Assembly: GCA_913062955.1 (NCBI GenBank) | Contig: CAJXZP010000006.1 | Coordinates: 30,792 to 94,791, forward strand | Reading direction: 5' to 3' | DNA length: 64,000 nt | From: an uncultured Flavobacteriales bacterium | Lineage (GTDB): Bacteria > Bacteroidota > Bacteroidia > Flavobacteriales_G > Salibacteraceae | In this document: in pieces, positions 19,485 through 27,901 of the stretch | Layout: the number at the start of each line of letters is the position of its first letter | Position numbering within the stretch: position 1 is the first letter of the stretch | Position numbers and translations under genes: made by a program | Notes under the pieces: model-generated | Seen by the model: the letters and a program-made list of their open reading frames with translations, nothing else | Database searches by the model: none | What the model was told of the DNA's origin: nothing

Positions 19485-19834
19485 GGGAATGCAAAATGTA
19501 GCTTGACCTTTTTCTTCCAATGAATTGGATTAGAATTGCTTTATGACACGCATTTTCCCAATTACATATCATAGCATTAAAAAGCCACTAACTCTTATTA
19601 ATGGCTCTAATTTCTTACTTATTCTTTATAAAACAGTTGCCATAAAGATTTTCTAATTCTGTTTTACAAACAGAATAGAAAACTATAATACTTCGACAGG
19701 CTCAGCACAAGTATGACAACTTGCTTCTTGTTTTTTCATAGCAAAATCAGAGGTCACTGAGCGGTAGCCGAAGTGTCATTTGGCAAGCTGCTGGGACTTA
19801 TTTTTTATTTATCATTTGGCAATGTGCCTGGGGT
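19485..19834 (-). repeat. Inter-cassette repeat copy R1
   Basis: The first of three related intergenic sequences (R1, R2, R3). R1 and R2 share the block GGGAATGCAAAATGTAGCTTG, the block ACATATCATAGCATTAAAAA, and the core CAGTTGCCATAAAGATTTTC. The core continues into a short hairpin (19656-19676) and CTTCGACAGGCTCAGCACAA. R1 alone also has an opposing arm CTGAGCGGTAGCCGAAG (19757-19773), which can pair with the CTTCGACAGGCTCAG arm. At its right end CATTTGGCAA occurs twice (from 19776 and from 19813). It lies directly after the 3' end of the 167-codon lipoprotein gene on the minus strand. Confidence 0.85.
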
Positions 19835-19836
19835 AT

Positions 19837-20340
19837 TTACAAACTAACTTTAGTCAGTTTAATAAGTTTTGATTTTTCTATATTTAATAAGTAATAGTTG
19901 TGAAAATTATAATTGAAATCTGATTGATTAAAGACAATTTTTGAATAAATCCCTGAAATGTAAAATCCTTCCTTTTTCTCTTTTAGTTCTAATAAAAATG
20001 TTTTAATCCATTTTTTTCTTTCAGTATCGTTTTTTGATATGCTAAAAGATGAATTTAATTCATAAATTAGACTCTTAAAAATATCTGAATCAACATTCAT
20101 TAATTCCCATTTATAAGATTGCCTATCTACTTCCAGTTTAATCTTGAAGTTAGGTAATTCAACTAAATCATCTAAAGAGGGTGTTTTATTTTCAATAATG
20201 AAAATTTCAGTTTTATAAACACCACAATAAAAACTATTAACTTTATTAAGTTCAAAATCATTTGGCAAAATGCTCTCATTTTTACAACCCAAAAAAAAGA
20301 TTATCAAATTAAGTAAAATCAAGACTTTATTTTTTTTCAT
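19837..20340 (-). CDS. Hypothetical lipoprotein (cassette gene, possible immunity protein)
   Basis: A 167-residue protein that I do not recognise. The N-terminus is a lipoprotein signal, with the lipobox FFLGC at about residues 15-19. The mature part is rich in Lys, Asn, Ile and Phe, mixed alpha/beta, with no motif I can name. It is very AT-rich compared with neighbouring housekeeping genes. It sits between repeat copies R1 (after its 3' end) and R2 (before its start), in the same orientation as the Rhs tip. Small lipoproteins in such places are often periplasm-facing immunity proteins of polymorphic toxins, but that is inference from position only. Confidence 0.65.
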   Translation of the reverse strand: MKKNKVLILLNLIIFFLGCKNESILPNDFELNKVNSFYCGVYKTEIFIIENKTPSLDDLVELPNFKIKLEVDRQSYKWELMNVDSDIFKSLIYELNSSFSISKNDTERKKWIKTFLLELKEKKEGFYISGIYSKIVFNQSDFNYNFHNYYLLNIEKSKLIKLTKVSL

Positions 20341-20362
20341 TTGAATTTATTTTTAATGTATA

Positions 20363-20629
20363 GGGAATGCAAAATGTAGCTTGTCTATTTTTCCCTGTGA
20401 ATTGGACTAGAATTGCTTTATGACAAGCATTTTCCCAATTACATATCATAGCATTAAAAAGCCACTAACTCTCAATTAGTCGCTCAATTTTTTTTCTAAT
20501 ACAGTTGCCATAAAGATTTTCTAATCCTGTTTTGCAAACAGGATTGAAAAACTATAATACTTCGACAGGCTCAGCACAAGTATGACCAACTTGCATCTTA
20601 CTTATATTCAGACGGCAAGTTGCGGGACT
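20363..20629 (-). repeat. Inter-cassette repeat copy R2
   Basis: Second copy, closely similar to R1 over the whole length: GGAATGCAAAATGTAGCTTG, then a run identical to R1 through ATTTTCCCAATTACATATCA, the CAGTTGCC core, a hairpin at 20523-20545, and CTTCGACAGGCTCAGCACAA. The hairpin arms AATCCTGTTT / AAACAGGATT differ from R1 by a paired C-G to T-A change. It fills almost the whole 303-base gap between two cassette genes. Confidence 0.85.
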
Positions 20630-20643
20630 GCTGAATTCCCAGT

Positions 20644-21072
20644 TTAATATTCTAAATATTCAATTGATAATTCGGCATTAGTACCTAGTTCATATATTTT
20701 TATTGACTCATGGATTTCTTGTTCCATAATTTGGGGGTTGCTTCCTATATTGTTTAGAAATAAATATACTCCTTTTTGGTCATCGATGGAAAAAATTGAT
20801 TTATTTACTTTCTTGCTTTTGAATTTTTCGAATATATATTCAAATTCATCATTCTTTTTTCCACTAAAAGCATAAACAATAGCCATGTCATTTTTCTTGA
20901 AAAAGAAACCATGCTTTTCAAAATGTCTAGCTGGCATAACTTGAAATAACATTTGATCATCAATGGATAAGTTGATATGTAGGTTTTTAGCTCCTTTATC
21001 AAAGCATCTGTTAATAGCTTCTGATATTGGTAGTTTATGAAGTGGTTTATTTCTTTTAAATAGGTTAAACAT
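20644..21072 (-). CDS. Hypothetical protein (cassette gene, possible orphan immunity protein)
   Basis: A 142-residue, probably cytoplasmic protein with no signal peptide or membrane segment. I do not recognise a family. Visible features are a basic N-terminus (FKRNKPLH), a predicted alpha/beta body and an acidic C-terminus (ELSIEYLEY). Codon use is very AT-rich. It is bracketed by repeat R2 downstream and R3 upstream, so it has the same cassette-plus-repeat arrangement as its neighbours. Orphan immunity genes are common downstream of Rhs tips, and this is my best guess, without sequence proof. Confidence 0.6.
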   Translation of the reverse strand: MFNLFKRNKPLHKLPISEAINRCFDKGAKNLHINLSIDDQMLFQVMPARHFEKHGFFFKKNDMAIVYAFSGKKNDEFEYIFEKFKSKKVNKSIFSIDDQKGVYLFLNNIGSNPQIMEQEIHESIKIYELGTNAELSIEYLEY

Positions 21073-21116
21073 ATTAATTTTTTAATTCCAATTAAATATA
21101 TGTAATGTATTCTAAC

Positions 21117-21245
21117 ACAGTTGCCATAAAGATTTTCTAATCCTGTTTTGCAAACAGAATTGAAAAACTATAATACTTCGACAGGCTCAGCACAAGCATG
21201 ACAACTTGCATCTTGTTTTTAATCATTTGGCAAGCTGCTTGGGGG
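21117..21245 (-). repeat. Inter-cassette repeat copy R3 (short form)
   Basis: Third copy. It contains the CAGTTGCCATAAAGATTTTC core, a hairpin at 21139-21161, CTTCGACAGGCTCAGCACAA, and the terminal CATTTGGCAAGCTGCTTGGG. It lacks the left-hand block present in R1 and R2. The last codons of the adjacent 117-codon gene (S-S-L-P-N-D-stop) lie inside this copy, so the repeat supplies that gene's stop codon. Confidence 0.85.
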
Positions 21246-21572
21246 AGGTTGAATTTCTAATTCAGAAAAATAACATTCAACTATATATTCATCATAATAA
21301 TTATTCCGAATAATACTTTGATTCTCACAGTTTTCATACAAATAACCAATCATTTTATGATTATTATTTTCCACATTCAAAATTTTCCTCTTAAAATGGT
21401 AGTATAGAAAAGGAGTATAACTTTCTCTTTTTTCACCATTTAGTATTGAATATTTTTGTTTCTGTTTTGCAATATACTTTTCAAGAGTAACTTGATAAAA
21501 AACACTGAAGACCAATACAATAGCAAGTATCCCTATAAAAACAAAAACTGCAATTTTTAAAATTTTCTTCAT
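21219..21572 (-). CDS. Small membrane-anchored protein, candidate immunity protein for the Rhs tip
   Basis: A 117-residue protein that starts 9 bases after the stop of the Rhs-tip gene, the usual place for the cognate immunity gene of a polymorphic toxin. Residues 5-28 (ILKIAVFVFIGILAIVLVFS) form one membrane helix. The rest is a polar, tyrosine-rich domain expected to face the periplasm, with two Cys (in YENCENQS and IVECYFSE). The last six residues are encoded by repeat R3. I recognise no family. The immunity role is inferred from position; the membrane anchor fits a toxin acting in the periplasm or at the envelope. Confidence 0.6.
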   Translation of the reverse strand: MKKILKIAVFVFIGILAIVLVFSVFYQVTLEKYIAKQKQKYSILNGEKRESYTPFLYYHFKRKILNVENNNHKMIGYLYENCENQSIIRNNYYDEYIVECYFSELEIQPPPSSLPND

Positions 21573-21581
21573 TTTGTAATA

Positions 21582-22358
21582 CTATTCTATAATTGTCTCA
21601 GTTACTGGATGAAAATAATCGACTCCCTCATAGCCGGCATCTTCTATTGCCTTATCCTCCAAAATTTCTGGTAAAGAATAGGGAATTAACTTATCCACCT
21701 CATTTATGGCATCCTCTTCATTATATCCCGCACCCATATACGCATCGATTAGCAAGTTTTTAACTTGAGCTGTACACCAAGCTCCTCTGGCATTGTTATT
21801 CTTTTGATATCCATGGATTAAATCAAACGCAACACTCTCTACTTCTTTAGGCAAAGAAATTTTCAACCTCTGAACCAGGTCTCCACCTTCTTGATAAATT
21901 TTTACTGTAGCAGCTTCATCAATATATCTATATTCTATTGCACGACCAGAACCATCTGGAACATCAACATATACTGTTCTCCAATCAGCATTATTACCAC
22001 TAGCAGGTAAATACAAGATTCCATTCGCCCCCGTTAATCCATATTCGTAAGTAGTTGAAATACCAATAGCAGTATGTCCTAAAAAGCCATAAGCAGAAAA
22101 ATCTGCCGACATATTATAAATAAAGATGGTATCTCCCAAAGGATCACTATACCAAATCGGATTATTAGCAAAAGTCGCATACTGACTAATAGAAGGATTC
22201 GGCTTAGGATCTAAATTCCATCTTCTTCCTAACCTCGGGTCATATTGCCAAAACATTGCTGTGTAAGAGTTTCCTGCTCCAGCTATTTCATCGTCTTTCT
22301 CCTGTCCGTTAAACCCATAACGGTAAGCATCGGTTAATATAGAAGTAAGGGGATTCAT
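21582..22358 (-). CDS. Orphan Rhs/YD-repeat C-terminal tip with a putative papain-like toxin domain
   Basis: A 258-residue protein. Residues 12-75 are the end of an Rhs repeat-associated core: YRYGFNGQEKDDEIAG, QYDPRLGRRWNLDP, FANNPIWYSDPLGD. The many hundreds of residues of the Rhs barrel that should precede them are absent, so this is a displaced tip and not a full Rhs protein. Residues 76-258 are a separate domain with LGHTAIGI (His at about 95) and, later, RGAWCTAQVKNLL (Cys at about 194). A His-then-Cys order fits circularly permuted papain-like enzymes (YiiX/LRAT type); this is inference. The ATG lies 3 bases after the stop of the YeeE-half gene. It is followed at once by a candidate immunity gene. 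Confidence 0.8.
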   Translation of the reverse strand: MNPLTSILTDAYRYGFNGQEKDDEIAGAGNSYTAMFWQYDPRLGRRWNLDPKPNPSISQYATFANNPIWYSDPLGDTIFIYNMSADFSAYGFLGHTAIGISTTYEYGLTGANGILYLPASGNNADWRTVYVDVPDGSGRAIEYRYIDEAATVKIYQEGGDLVQRLKISLPKEVESVAFDLIHGYQKNNNARGAWCTAQVKNLLIDAYMGAGYNEEDAINEVDKLIPYSLPEILEDKAIEDAGYEGVDYFHPVTETIIE

Positions 22359-22361
22359 TTA

Positions 22362-22775
22362 TTAGTGGGGAAGTTTATCCTTAAACACACCATAAATCCA
22401 GGTACCCACAATGGCAAAGAAAATCACCACTAGGGCCATATAGGCTCCTGCGCCCACCAAGGTATATAAAGGTCCGGGACAAGCTCCCGTTAAGGCCCAC
22501 CCCATTCCAAATATAGTTCCACCTACAATGTAGCGAACAATTCCTTTATCTTTTGGAGGGAATTCAATGACTTGACCTTCTAGGTTTTTGACCTTAAAGT
22601 TTTTAATAATTTGATTGCTGATCAACGATAGAAACACAGCTGAGCCAATAACACCGTACATATGAAAACTTTCAAATCGGAACATTTCATAAATACGGAA
22701 CCAAGAAATAATTTCAGCCTTGGTAAACATGATTCCAAATACGATTCCTACCAAAATAAATTTTAAATACTTCAT
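22362..22775 (-). CDS. DUF6691/YeeE-YedE half protein, sulfur-compound transport
   Basis: A 137-residue membrane protein with four helices and the conserved GACPGPLYTLVGAGAY motif (Cys at about residue 99), typical of the second half of YeeE/YedE (TsuA-like) thiosulfate transporters. The conserved Cys is thought to guide the sulfur substrate through the pore. It follows the other half after 10 bases, so the two make one two-subunit transporter operon. The Rhs tip begins right after its stop codon, so read-through transcription from this operon could drive the cassette. Confidence 0.88.
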   Translation of the reverse strand: MKYLKFILVGIVFGIMFTKAEIISWFRIYEMFRFESFHMYGVIGSAVFLSLISNQIIKNFKVKNLEGQVIEFPPKDKGIVRYIVGGTIFGMGWALTGACPGPLYTLVGAGAYMALVVIFFAIVGTWIYGVFKDKLPH

Positions 22776-22785
22776 AGTTTCTTAT

Positions 22786-23346
22786 TTAAAAAAGGAAAGG
22801 AATAACAAAATGAGTCACTAGGAGTCCGCCAATAAAAAAACCGACCACTGCAATTAAGGACGGGAGTTGCAAGTTGGCCAAACCGCTAATGGCATGTCCA
22901 GAGGTACACCCACCTGCATACCGAGTACCGAAACCGATCAACAAACCTCCAATAACCATTACCACAAAACCTCTTAGCGTAAATAAACTATCCCAACTTA
23001 ATAATTCGGTTGGAAAAATACTAGTCTGGTAACTCTCTAATCCAAAGGGTTGCATGGATTCAATGGTACTTGGACTTAATAATATGGGCTCTCCATCAGA
23101 TAAATATTGAGTGGCAATAAAACCTCCAATAACCGAACCTAATACAAACATTAAATTCCAAATTTGCGCTTTCCAATCAAAATCAAAAAACTTTACTTTT
23201 TTTCCAGCACCTGCTATAGCACAAGCGGTACGCAAAGTACTTGAAATTCCAAATGACTTTCCAAAAAGTACCATTAAGGTATACACAAATGCAATGATTG
23301 GACCTGCCACATACCAGGGCCAAGGTTGTTTCATAAATTCTATCAT
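22786..23346 (-). CDS. YeeE/YedE family membrane protein, sulfur-compound transport
   Basis: A 186-residue protein with about five membrane helices and the signature RYAGGCTSGHAISGLANLQ at about residue 142, which holds the conserved Cys of YeeE/YedE transporters. It is a half-size member; its partner lies directly downstream. Together the two halves correspond to one full-length thiosulfate transporter such as TsuA. The ATG at 23346 is suitable. The upstream gene mfd is on the same strand but 122 bases away. Confidence 0.88.
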   Translation of the reverse strand: MIEFMKQPWPWYVAGPIIAFVYTLMVLFGKSFGISSTLRTACAIAGAGKKVKFFDFDWKAQIWNLMFVLGSVIGGFIATQYLSDGEPILLSPSTIESMQPFGLESYQTSIFPTELLSWDSLFTLRGFVVMVIGGLLIGFGTRYAGGCTSGHAISGLANLQLPSLIAVVGFFIGGLLVTHFVIPFLF

Positions 23347-23468
23347 AATCTTCTGTAATACTGACTAATACAATACCTATTTACTTGGTTAAAAACAGGA
23401 ACAAACATAGTCTAAAAAAACAATCTTGTTTTTGGAAAATTCACATCCCCAAAATGGGTAACCGATGA

Positions 23469-26400
23469 CTACTTTTTCTCAAAGTTTATTATTCCTTCCA
23501 ATAAATTATTGGCCATATGGATATCTTTAACTTGCTCAAAAACCAAACTCAATTTACTGTTTTTTTCCTTTAATTGTGCTCTTTTAGGATAGCGTTGAAC
23601 AAAATCTAAAACCTTATGAAAATGAGAACTCTCGTAATAACTCGATTGCTGATCGCTCACAAAATACCCAATCAATTTATTACTTTTTAAAACCAATTTT
23701 TCAAATCCAATGTCCTTTGCTTTCCACTTTAGTTTCACCGAATCAATAAGTAATTCTGTTTCTTCAGGTAAAGGACCAAATCGATCCATCATTTGCTTAG
23801 CGAAAGTGGTTAAATCTCCAATGGTCTTCGCTTCAGCTAAAATCTTATACAGTTTTAATCTTTCGGATACATTTTGAACGTAGGCATCCGGAATCAAAAT
23901 TTCCAAATCGCTTTCTAAAGCGGTGTCTCGAACATATTCCTTTTCCTCGTGTGCGTATAAATCTTTAAATTCTTTTTCTTTAAGCTCCTCAATGGCTTCA
24001 TCTAAGATTTTTTGATACATCTCAAACCCAACTTCATTGATAAAACCCGTTTGCTCTCCACCTAATAAATCACCCGCCCCACGAATATCCAAGTCACGCA
24101 TGGCAATATTAATTCCACTTCCTAAATCGGAAAATTGACTAATGGCTTCCATTCGTTTACGTCCTTCCCCGGTAAGAGCCGACATTGGCGGAGCAATAAG
24201 GTAACAAAAAGCTTTCCGGTTAGAACGTCCTACTCTACCCCGCATTTGATGCAAGTCACTTAATCCAAAATGATGTGCATTATTAATTAAAATGGTATTA
24301 GCGTTTGGAATATCCAATCCAGATTCAATAATGGTCGTAGCCACTAAAACATCGTACTCCCCATTGACAAATGCCAACATTCGTTTTTCAAGTTCTGGCC
24401 CTTCTAATTGACCATGCCCTGTAATTACTCTTGCTCCAGGAACGGCTCTACGAACCAAATTGGCAATTTCTTCCAAATTAGCTACCCGATTATTCACGAC
24501 AAAAACCTGTCCATCACGACCTAATTCGTAACTAATAGCATCCTTAAATATTTGCTCGGTGAAGGTATGTACTTCCGTTTCCACCGGTTGACGATTAGGC
24601 GGAGGAGTACTAATCACAGATAAATCGCGCGCACCCATCATTGAAAATTGCAATGTTCGTGGTATAGGGGTTGCGGTCAGGGTTAAGGTATCCAAATTCT
24701 TTTTTAAGTTTTTCAGTTTATCCTTAACGCCTACTCCAAATTTTTGTTCTTCATCAATAATTAAAAGTCCGAGATCTTTAAACTCTACATCTTTTCCTAC
24801 TATACGATGGGTTCCAATTAAGATATCCACTTTACCCTCTTTCAGTTTACGAATAACATCCTTAGTTTGTGTAGAAGTTCTAAAACGATTTAAATATTCT
24901 ATGGTAACAGGAAAATCTTCCAAGCGTTTGGAGAAACTCCTGTAATGCTGACTCGCTAAAATGGTTGTCGGTACTAATATAGCCACTTGTTTACCATTTA
25001 CTGCGGCTTTGAAAGCGGCACGAACCGCAATTTCTGTTTTACCAAACCCTACATCACCACATATCAAACGGTCCATCGGAGTTTCCGATTCCATATCTGC
25101 TTTTACATCAATAGTGGATTTTTCTTGATCTGGGGTATCCTCATATATAAAAGAAGCCTCCAATTCATGTTGTAAATAGGAATCCGGTAAAAACTGAAAA
25201 CCTTTTACTGTTTTTCGTTCTGCGTATAAACGGATCAAATCGTACGCAATTATTTTTATTCGAGATTTAGTTTTCTGCTTGGTATTTTTCCATGCGGGTG
25301 AACCAATTTTATGTACCGATGGTACTTTTCCATCTTTACCCGAAAACCTCGAAATGCGATGCAAAGAGTGAATACTCACATATAAAACATCGTTATCTCG
25401 ATATATTAGTTTTATAGCTTCTTGTTTTTTCCCATTATTATCCACCTTGACCAATCCCGCAAACTTACCCACTCCATGATCCACATGGGTCACATAATCA
25501 CCCGTTTCTAATTTAGCTAAATCTTGTAAGGTAATATCCTGCTGACTTTTCTTAAAGCCTTCTTTTAAATGGAACCGGTGAAAACGTTCAAAAATTTGAT
25601 GATCCGTATAACACGCAATTTTCAAATCATTGTCAATAAAACCCTGATGCAGGTCCAATAATATAGGCGAAAAATTATGCTGCTTCTCTAAGTCCTCAAA
25701 TATGTTATGTAAACGATCAATTTGTTTGGCCGATGAAGAAGCAATCACATTTTGAATTCCAAGTGACTTATTCTCTTCAAAATTCTCACTTAATAGATCA
25801 AAATTTTTATTGAAATGGGGTTGTGGAGTTTGATTCACCGATAATTTCAACGCATCGGAATAGTAATTATTCATCCCGATCTCCACAATTTTACGGTGGC
25901 CAATAATTTCAATTATTTTCTTCGCCCAGACATAGAGTTTTTCTGGTGGCAATTGGATGGTTTCCTTCTTTTCTGTTTTAGGATACAATTCTACCGCTAG
26001 ATTAAACTCCCGTTCTACTCTATCTAATGCAAACTGGACATCCTTAAACCAAAGGGTGGTTGATGGGGTAAAGAAATCAATAATATTGATTCTATTTTCT
26101 ATCAACACCTGATTTCGCACATCCGGAACGATACTAATGTTATTGTAATTATGATCTGATAATTGCGTGGCTGGATCAAAGCTTCGGATAGAATCTACTT
26201 CATCCCCAAAAAACTCAACCCGGTAAGGTAAGTCATGATTGTACGAAAAAATATCTACAATCCCTCCACGAATAGCATAATCACCCGGTTTAGCTACAAA
26301 ATCCTCATGTACAAATTTATACTCTTCCAGTAACTCATTAATGAAATCTCTTGGAATCTCATCTCCTACTTTTATCTCCAGTGTTTTACTTTTCAACTCT

Positions 26401-26807
26401 TTTCGAGTCACCACCATTTCGGACAAAGCCTCTGGATAGGTAATCACCACCACTTCTTTACGGTGACTTACGGCATCTAAAGTTTCGGTACGTTGTAAAA
26501 CATCCACATCGTTGGTTCTATCTTCTCGATAAGGAGTTCTAGAAGATGCGGGTAAAAAGTGCAATTTACTCTCCGGAAGAATAGATAGAAAATCATTATG
26601 CAGGTAAGCCGCCTCTTCTCTATCATTAGCCACAATTAAATGGCTCCCTCTTAAATGGGTAATGACTCCTTGAACAAACAGGGATAAACCCGACCCTACC
26701 AATCCATTAATTTTGAAATGTCCGGATTCCGCATCCCGTAAATACATTTTAAGTTCAGTGGCTACGGAGTGATCTGCAAACGCTTCCTTCAGAGAATCTT
26801 TAGTCAT
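23469..26807 (-). CDS. mfd: Transcription-repair coupling factor Mfd
   Basis: Displaces RNA polymerase stalled at DNA lesions and recruits UvrA. At 1112 residues it carries all expected parts. An N-terminal UvrB-like region has GDYAIRGGIVDIFS. A CarD-like RNA-polymerase-interaction domain lies at about 430-510 (LETGDYVTHVDHGVGKFAGL). The translocase has Walker A GDVGFGKTEIAVRAAF at about 585, DEEQ at about 684, TATPIPRTLQFS, and HQMRGRVGRSNRKAF. A C-terminal TRCF domain ends the protein. The ATG at 26807 is natural. Single gene, with a terminator between it and the upstream fbp. Confidence 0.96.
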   Translation of the reverse strand: MTKDSLKEAFADHSVATELKMYLRDAESGHFKINGLVGSGLSLFVQGVITHLRGSHLIVANDREEAAYLHNDFLSILPESKLHFLPASSRTPYREDRTNDVDVLQRTETLDAVSHRKEVVVITYPEALSEMVVTRKELKSKTLEIKVGDEIPRDFINELLEEYKFVHEDFVAKPGDYAIRGGIVDIFSYNHDLPYRVEFFGDEVDSIRSFDPATQLSDHNYNNISIVPDVRNQVLIENRINIIDFFTPSTTLWFKDVQFALDRVEREFNLAVELYPKTEKKETIQLPPEKLYVWAKKIIEIIGHRKIVEIGMNNYYSDALKLSVNQTPQPHFNKNFDLLSENFEENKSLGIQNVIASSSAKQIDRLHNIFEDLEKQHNFSPILLDLHQGFIDNDLKIACYTDHQIFERFHRFHLKEGFKKSQQDITLQDLAKLETGDYVTHVDHGVGKFAGLVKVDNNGKKQEAIKLIYRDNDVLYVSIHSLHRISRFSGKDGKVPSVHKIGSPAWKNTKQKTKSRIKIIAYDLIRLYAERKTVKGFQFLPDSYLQHELEASFIYEDTPDQEKSTIDVKADMESETPMDRLICGDVGFGKTEIAVRAAFKAAVNGKQVAILVPTTILASQHYRSFSKRLEDFPVTIEYLNRFRTSTQTKDVIRKLKEGKVDILIGTHRIVGKDVEFKDLGLLIIDEEQKFGVGVKDKLKNLKKNLDTLTLTATPIPRTLQFSMMGARDLSVISTPPPNRQPVETEVHTFTEQIFKDAISYELGRDGQVFVVNNRVANLEEIANLVRRAVPGARVITGHGQLEGPELEKRMLAFVNGEYDVLVATTIIESGLDIPNANTILINNAHHFGLSDLHQMRGRVGRSNRKAFCYLIAPPMSALTGEGRKRMEAISQFSDLGSGINIAMRDLDIRGAGDLLGGEQTGFINEVGFEMYQKILDEAIEELKEKEFKDLYAHEEKEYVRDTALESDLEILIPDAYVQNVSERLKLYKILAEAKTIGDLTTFAKQMMDRFGPLPEETELLIDSVKLKWKAKDIGFEKLVLKSNKLIGYFVSDQQSSYYESSHFHKVLDFVQRYPKRAQLKEKNSKLSLVFEQVKDIHMANNLLEGIINFEKK

Positions 26808-26857
26808 TGGTTGATCTTATCGAATGTTTATGTGAATTGGTGGAGGAGTAAGTAAAA

Positions 26858-26890
26858 CAGAAAGGTTGAATAAATATTCAACCTTTCCCG
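26858..26890 (-). terminator. Hairpin terminator after fbp
   Basis: A 12-bp stem GAAAGGTTGAAT / ATTCAACCTTTC with a tiny loop, lying just after the fbp stop and followed on the minus strand by CTGTTTTAC. It separates fbp from mfd. Confidence 0.65.
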
Positions 26891-26896
26891 TTCAAT

Positions 26897-27901
26897 TTAT
26901 TCATCTTCTTTTAAGAAACGCTCTACATCTTTCACCATGTCTTCCGACCCTGTGAAATAGGCTATTCTTTGGTGTAAACCAGTAGGTTCAATTTCCATGA
27001 CTCTATTTTTTCCATCGGAAGCTAAACCTCCTGCTTGTTCGGCAATCATAGCAAACGGATTGCATTCGTATAACAAACGTAATTTTCCATTTGGAGCAGT
27101 CGTGGTTGCTGGATACATAAACAAGCCACCTTTCAACATATTTCTATGAAAATCGGCCACTAATGAACCAATATATCTGGCACTATATGGACGATTACTA
27201 TCTGGGTTTAATTCTTTACAATGTGCTATGTATTTCTTCATACCACTTGAAAAATGAGGATAATTTCCTTCATTAATCGAATAGATTTTCCCTTTTTTCG
27301 GAATCTGCATTAAAGGGTGCGATAGGTAAAAAGTACCTAAAGATGGATCTAGTGTAAACCCGTTCACTCCTTTTCCGGTGGTATATACCAACATGGTAGA
27401 GCTTCCGTAAATAACGTAACCGGCAGCTACTTGTTTGTCTCCTTTTTGTAAAAAATCTCTCATTTCCAAGGGTTGTCCTATGGGAGAAACTCTTCTATAA
27501 ATAGCGAAAATAGTACCGATACTAACATTTACATCAATATTTGAAGACCCATCCAAAGGGTCAATCATCACTACATAATTACCGTTTTGGGCAACATGGC
27601 TATCAAATTGAATAAAATCTTCCTGCTCTTCAGAAGCCATTCCACATACTTGACCTTGCGATTCTAAGGCATCCATAAATACCTCATCTGCAAATACATC
27701 CAACTTCTGTTGTTGTTCACCTTGGATATTCTCGGCACCGTATGCTCCAGTGATATCAGCAATTCCGGCTTTATTAACCTCTCTATTTACTACTTTTGCA
27801 GCTAATACAATGGCACTTAACAAACCGGTTAATTCTCCTGTAGCATAAGGAAAATCAGCTTGTTTCTTAATAATATAATCTTCTAAAGTAACTAACTTCA
27901 T
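26897..27901 (-). CDS. fbp: Fructose-1,6-bisphosphatase, class I
   Basis: A gluconeogenic enzyme that hydrolyses fructose-1,6-bisphosphate to fructose-6-phosphate. At 334 residues it has the class I metal and substrate motif [15 protein letters not shown] at about residue 112, ASEEQED at about 94, and [20 protein letters not shown] near 269. The length is standard. The ATG at 27901 fits. Divergent from ribB; terminated by the hairpin at 26858-26890. Confidence 0.96.
   Translation of the reverse strand: MKLVTLEDYIIKKQADFPYATGELTGLLSAIVLAAKVVNREVNKAGIADITGAYGAENIQGEQQQKLDVFADEVFMDALESQGQVCGMASEEQEDFIQFDSHVAQNGNYVVMIDPLDGSSNIDVNVSIGTIFAIYRRVSPIGQPLEMRDFLQKGDKQVAAGYVIYGSSTMLVYTTGKGVNGFTLDPSLGTFYLSHPLMQIPKKGKIYSINEGNYPHFSSGMKKYIAHCKELNPDSNRPYSARYIGSLVADFHRNMLKGGLFMYPATTTAPNGKLRLLYECNPFAMIAEQAGGLASDGKNRVMEIEPTGLHQRIAYFTGSEDMVKDVERFLKEDE

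Noticed and set aside
19323-22358. Integron-like gene-cassette array
   Set aside because: There is no integrase, and the repeats lack the attC core sites I know. The likeness is only in layout; they are reported as repeats instead.
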